Below are positions 5,694 to 8,217 of a stretch of DNA of 8,217 bases, one piece after another. The position numbers and the translations under genes are program-made. The notes under the pieces were generated by a model, which was not told the DNA's origin, did no database searches, and saw only the letters and a list, made by a program, of their open reading frames with translations. Source of the stretch: Alphaproteobacteria bacterium (lineage in GTDB: Bacteria; Pseudomonadota; Alphaproteobacteria; Caulobacterales; Parvularculaceae); assembly GCA_030428745.1 (NCBI GenBank), contig JAUIEG010000103.1, positions 1 to 8,217 on the forward strand. The letters run 5' to 3'. Position 1 is the stretch's first letter. Each line of letters opens with the position of its first letter.

Positions 5694-7273
5694 TGACTGA
5701 GAGTTTCGCCAACCAGCCTTGGCTCAGCTTCATCACCTTTGCGCCGCTTGTGGGCGCGCTGTTCATCATCGCTGCGCGGATGGTTGCGCGCAAGAATGAC
5801 GACGGCTCCATCGCCGCTGAGGATATGGCGACGGTCGAGCGCAACTCGCGCATCATCGCGCTCGTTGTCACGACATTTACGTTCCTGTTGTCGCTCGGCG
5901 CCTTTGCGCTTTACGATCCATCTATTGCGGGCTTTCAGCTTGTGGAGCAGTTCCCCTGGCTCGGCGGCGGGATCAGCTATAAAATGGGCGTCGACGGGAT
6001 TTCGATCCTGTTCGTGCTTTTGACCACATTTTTCATGCCGATCTGTATTTTGGCGTCGTGGAATTCGATCAAAAATCGCGTCGCCGATTATATGATTGCG
6101 TTTCTTATTCTTGAAACGCTGATGATTGGCGTGTTCTGCGCGCTCGATCTTTTCCTCTTCTACTTCTTCTTTGAGGGCAGCCTCATCCCGATGTTTCTCA
6201 TTATCGGCGTCTGGGGCTCCAAAGGAACGAAGGAGTTCGCCGGCGTCGTGATGCCAAGCCGCATTTACGCCTCGCTCAAATTCTTCCTCTACACGCTGCT
6301 TGGCTCGCTCCTGATGCTGATCGCCATGGCATGGATGTATGCGCAGGCGGGCACGACCGATATACCAGCGCTCCAGAATTTCGATTTCCCCCATGGGGCC
6401 CAGAAATGGCTGTGGGTCGCGTTCTTTGCCTCCTTCGCCGTGAAGATGCCCATGTGGCCGGTACATACCTGGCTTCCTGACGCACACGTTCAGGCACCGA
6501 CGGCGGGATCTGTGGTGCTGGCGGCGATCCTCCTGAAGATGGGCGGCTACGGCTTCCTCCGCTTCTCGCTGCCTATGTTCCCGCTGGCGAGCGCCGATTT
6601 TGCGCCCTTTGTCTTTGCGCTTTCGGTCATCGCGATCATCTATACGTCGCTCGTGGCGCTCGCGCAGGAGGACATGAAAAAGCTCATCGCCTATTCATCC
6701 GTCGCGCATATGGGCTTCGTGACCATGGGGATTTTCACCGGAACGGAGCAGGGGATCGACGGCGCCTTGTTCCAAATGCTGTCCCACGGCTTTATCTCCG
6801 GGGCGCTCTTCTTGTGTGTCGGTGTTGTTTATGACCGCATCCATACGCGCGAGATTGCGGCCTATGGCGGGCTTGTACATCGCATGCCGCTTTACGCATT
6901 CCTCTTCCTTTTCTTCACTATGGGCAATGTGGGCCTGCCGGGGACCAGTGGGTTTGTCGGTGAAATTCTCACCATGACTGGCGCGTTCAAGCTGAACAGC
7001 TGGATCGCCTTCTTCGCCGCTTTTGGCGTCATCTTCTCGGCGGCTTATGCGCTTCGTCTCTATCGGGAAGTTATGTATGGCAAACTCGAAAAAGAGGCGC
7101 TCATGGCGATCACGGACGTCAATACGCGCGAACTTGCGATGCTCGGCGTTTTGATGGCCTTCGCTTTGTTCCTTGGTTTCAATCCAGGACCAGCGCTCAA
7201 CGTCTTCAGCCCGGCGGTGGATCTGTTGATTGAAAATTACAACGCAGCGCTCATTGCGGGCGGAGTGAACTGA
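5693..7273 (+). CDS. nuoM: NADH-quinone oxidoreductase subunit M (NuoM)
   Basis: The 526-residue product is the middle antiporter-like proton-translocating subunit (ND4 homologue), with about 14 membrane segments. Conserved residues of its proton path are visible: Glu161 in FFFEGSLIPMF, Lys251 in FAVKMPMWPVHTWLPDAH, Lys282 in LLKMGGYGF and Glu424 in GFVGEIL, equivalent to Glu144, Lys234, Lys265 and Glu407 of E. coli. Conserved histidines in SVAHMGF (339) and SHGFISGALFL (365) are also present. The ATG at 5693 shares one base with the nuoL stop (TAATG), and a G-rich stretch inside the end of nuoL serves as ribosome binding site, so translation is probably coupled. Length and sequence are normal. 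The long open frame on the opposite strand at 5618-6487 is a shadow of this gene. Confidence 0.97.
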   Translation: MTESFANQPWLSFITFAPLVGALFIIAARMVARKNDDGSIAAEDMATVERNSRIIALVVTTFTFLLSLGAFALYDPSIAGFQLVEQFPWLGGGISYKMGVDGISILFVLLTTFFMPICILASWNSIKNRVADYMIAFLILETLMIGVFCALDLFLFYFFFEGSLIPMFLIIGVWGSKGTKEFAGVVMPSRIYASLKFFLYTLLGSLLMLIAMAWMYAQAGTTDIPALQNFDFPHGAQKWLWVAFFASFAVKMPMWPVHTWLPDAHVQAPTAGSVVLAAILLKMGGYGFLRFSLPMFPLASADFAPFVFALSVIAIIYTSLVALAQEDMKKLIAYSSVAHMGFVTMGIFTGTEQGIDGALFQMLSHGFISGALFLCVGVVYDRIHTREIAAYGGLVHRMPLYAFLFLFFTMGNVGLPGTSGFVGEILTMTGAFKLNSWIAFFAAFGVIFSAAYALRLYREVMYGKLEKEALMAITDVNTRELAMLGVLMAFALFLGFNPGPALNVFSPAVDLLIENYNAALIAGGVN

Positions 7274-8217
7274 TGGGCCTTTTTGAAACCCTTTCTTTTG
7301 CGCGGCCGGAACTGGCGCTTGCGATCGGCGCCATGGCGCTCCTCGTCACCGGCGTTTTTCTGGGCGATAAAGCGGCCTCGAAAATTTCCCTATCAGCGGT
7401 GTTGCTGCTTATTCTCGCCGGCGTCCTCGTGCTTGTGGCGCCTGGCGGCGGGGCGACCGCTTCGTTGTTTGACGGCGCCTTCCGCATCGACGCCTTTTCA
7501 ACCTTTTGCAAAATTCTGATTTTCGGCGCAGCGGCCTTCGCCATTTTGATGTCGGATCGATATCTTGCCGGCGAACAGCTGGGCCGGTTCGAATATCCGG
7601 TGCTGATCGTGCTCGCTGCGCTCGGCATGTCGCTCATGGTCTCGGCGACGGACCTCATTTCGCTTTACATGGGCATCGAGACACAGAGCCTCGCGCTTTA
7701 TATTCTCGCGGCCTTCAACCGCGATAGTCGCCGCTCCACCGAGGCCGGGTTGAAATATTTCGTTCTTGGCGCTTTGTCTTCGTGCATGCTGCTTTACGGC
7801 GCATCGCTGGTTTACGGCTTTACGGGATCGACCCTGTTTACGGAGATCGCCAAGGCGGCGACCGCGGATGCTGAAAACGCTGGCCTCGTGATCGGTCTCG
7901 TTTTCATGATTGCGGGGCTTGCCTTCAAGGTTTCCGCCGCACCGTTTCATATGTGGACGCCGGATGTTTACGAAGGCTCGCCAACACCAGTAACAGCCTT
8001 TTTCGCGGCCGCCCCAAAGCTTGCCGCTATGGCTTTGTTCACCCGCGTTCTGATGTCGTCTTTCCCGGGTATTGTCGATGACTGGCAGCCGGTGATCGCA
8101 CTCATAGCCCTTGCTTCAATGATGGTGGGCGCATTCTCGGCAATTGCGCAAACCAACATCAAGCGCCTGATGGCTTATTCCTCAATCGGCCATATGGGGT
8201 ATGCGCTGATCGGTCTT
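7273..8217 (+). CDS. nuoN: NADH-quinone oxidoreductase subunit N, 5' part (NuoN)
   Basis: The frame runs from ATG 7273 to the window edge without a stop: 315 residues of a protein usually about 480 long in alphaproteobacteria, so roughly the last third is missing. It is the antiporter-like subunit nearest the quinone arm (ND2 homologue). The family signature is clear: Glu136 in GIETQSLALY, Lys219 in GLAFKVSAAPFHMWTPDVYE, Lys249 in AAPKLAAMALF and the later segment NIKRLMAYSSIGHMGY (295-310). The first two Lys sites correspond to Lys217 and Lys247 of E. coli NuoN. The ATG overlaps the nuoM stop by one base (TGATG), indicating coupled translation and one operon from nuoJ onwards. The third proton-path Lys, near residue 395 in E. 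coli, is beyond the window and could not be checked. Confidence 0.96.
   Translation, partial: MGLFETLSFARPELALAIGAMALLVTGVFLGDKAASKISLSAVLLLILAGVLVLVAPGGGATASLFDGAFRIDAFSTFCKILIFGAAAFAILMSDRYLAGEQLGRFEYPVLIVLAALGMSLMVSATDLISLYMGIETQSLALYILAAFNRDSRRSTEAGLKYFVLGALSSCMLLYGASLVYGFTGSTLFTEIAKAATADAENAGLVIGLVFMIAGLAFKVSAAPFHMWTPDVYEGSPTPVTAFFAAAPKLAAMALFTRVLMSSFPGIVDDWQPVIALIALASMMVGAFSAIAQTNIKRLMAYSSIGHMGYALIGL

Noticed and set aside
5618..6487. Minus-strand open frame of 289 codons opposite nuoM
   Set aside because: Its charge-rich, low-complexity translation is what the reverse complement of a GC-rich membrane protein gene gives; nuoM on the plus strand is certain.
7498..7950. Minus-strand open frame of 150 codons opposite nuoN
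   Set aside because: It lies entirely within the conserved antiporter region of nuoN and shows no protein-like features.

Overview
The window is a piece of an alphaproteobacterial chromosome carrying the distal half of the respiratory complex I (NADH:ubiquinone oxidoreductase, nuo) gene cluster. NuoI, J, K, L, M and N read like standard alphaproteobacterial proteins, for example the NuoI end with the two ferredoxin motifs CIACKLCEAICP and CIYCGFCQEACP. Together with the GC-rich codon use this makes the class assignment firm; I cannot name a genus.

Layout: the 3' part of nuoI (1-345, +) is followed by a small monoheme c-type cytochrome with a lipoprotein-type lipobox (428-787, +). Two genes then lie on the opposite strand: a helical exported protein of unknown function (873-1367, -) and an exported beta-rich protein that resembles DUF3108 (1493-2218, -). 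A gene-poor stretch of 347 bases (2219-2565) follows, with a convincing rightward intrinsic terminator at 2500-2521. The plus-strand run then resumes with nuoJ (2566-3204), nuoK (3215-3520), nuoL (3537-5693), nuoM (5693-7273) and nuoN (7273 to the window end, incomplete). nuoJ to nuoN are tightly packed: gaps of 10 and 16 bases, then 1-base stop/start overlaps of the TAATG and TGATG type, which suggests one transcript with coupled translation.

How the genes work together: NuoI carries two 4Fe-4S clusters that pass electrons from the NADH-oxidising arm towards quinone. NuoJ and NuoK form part of the proton path in the membrane arm, and NuoL, NuoM and NuoN are the three antiporter-like proton-translocating subunits. 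The cytochrome has no place in the canonical complex; its position suggests only a shared respiratory theme.

The unusual point is architecture. The nuo cluster is cut between nuoI and nuoJ by two antisense genes, and a rightward terminator sits only 44 bases before the nuoJ start. nuoJ-N must therefore either have its own promoter with a terminated leader, or be reached by read-through across the opposing genes. No mobile element, CRISPR array, tRNA or rRNA was seen.
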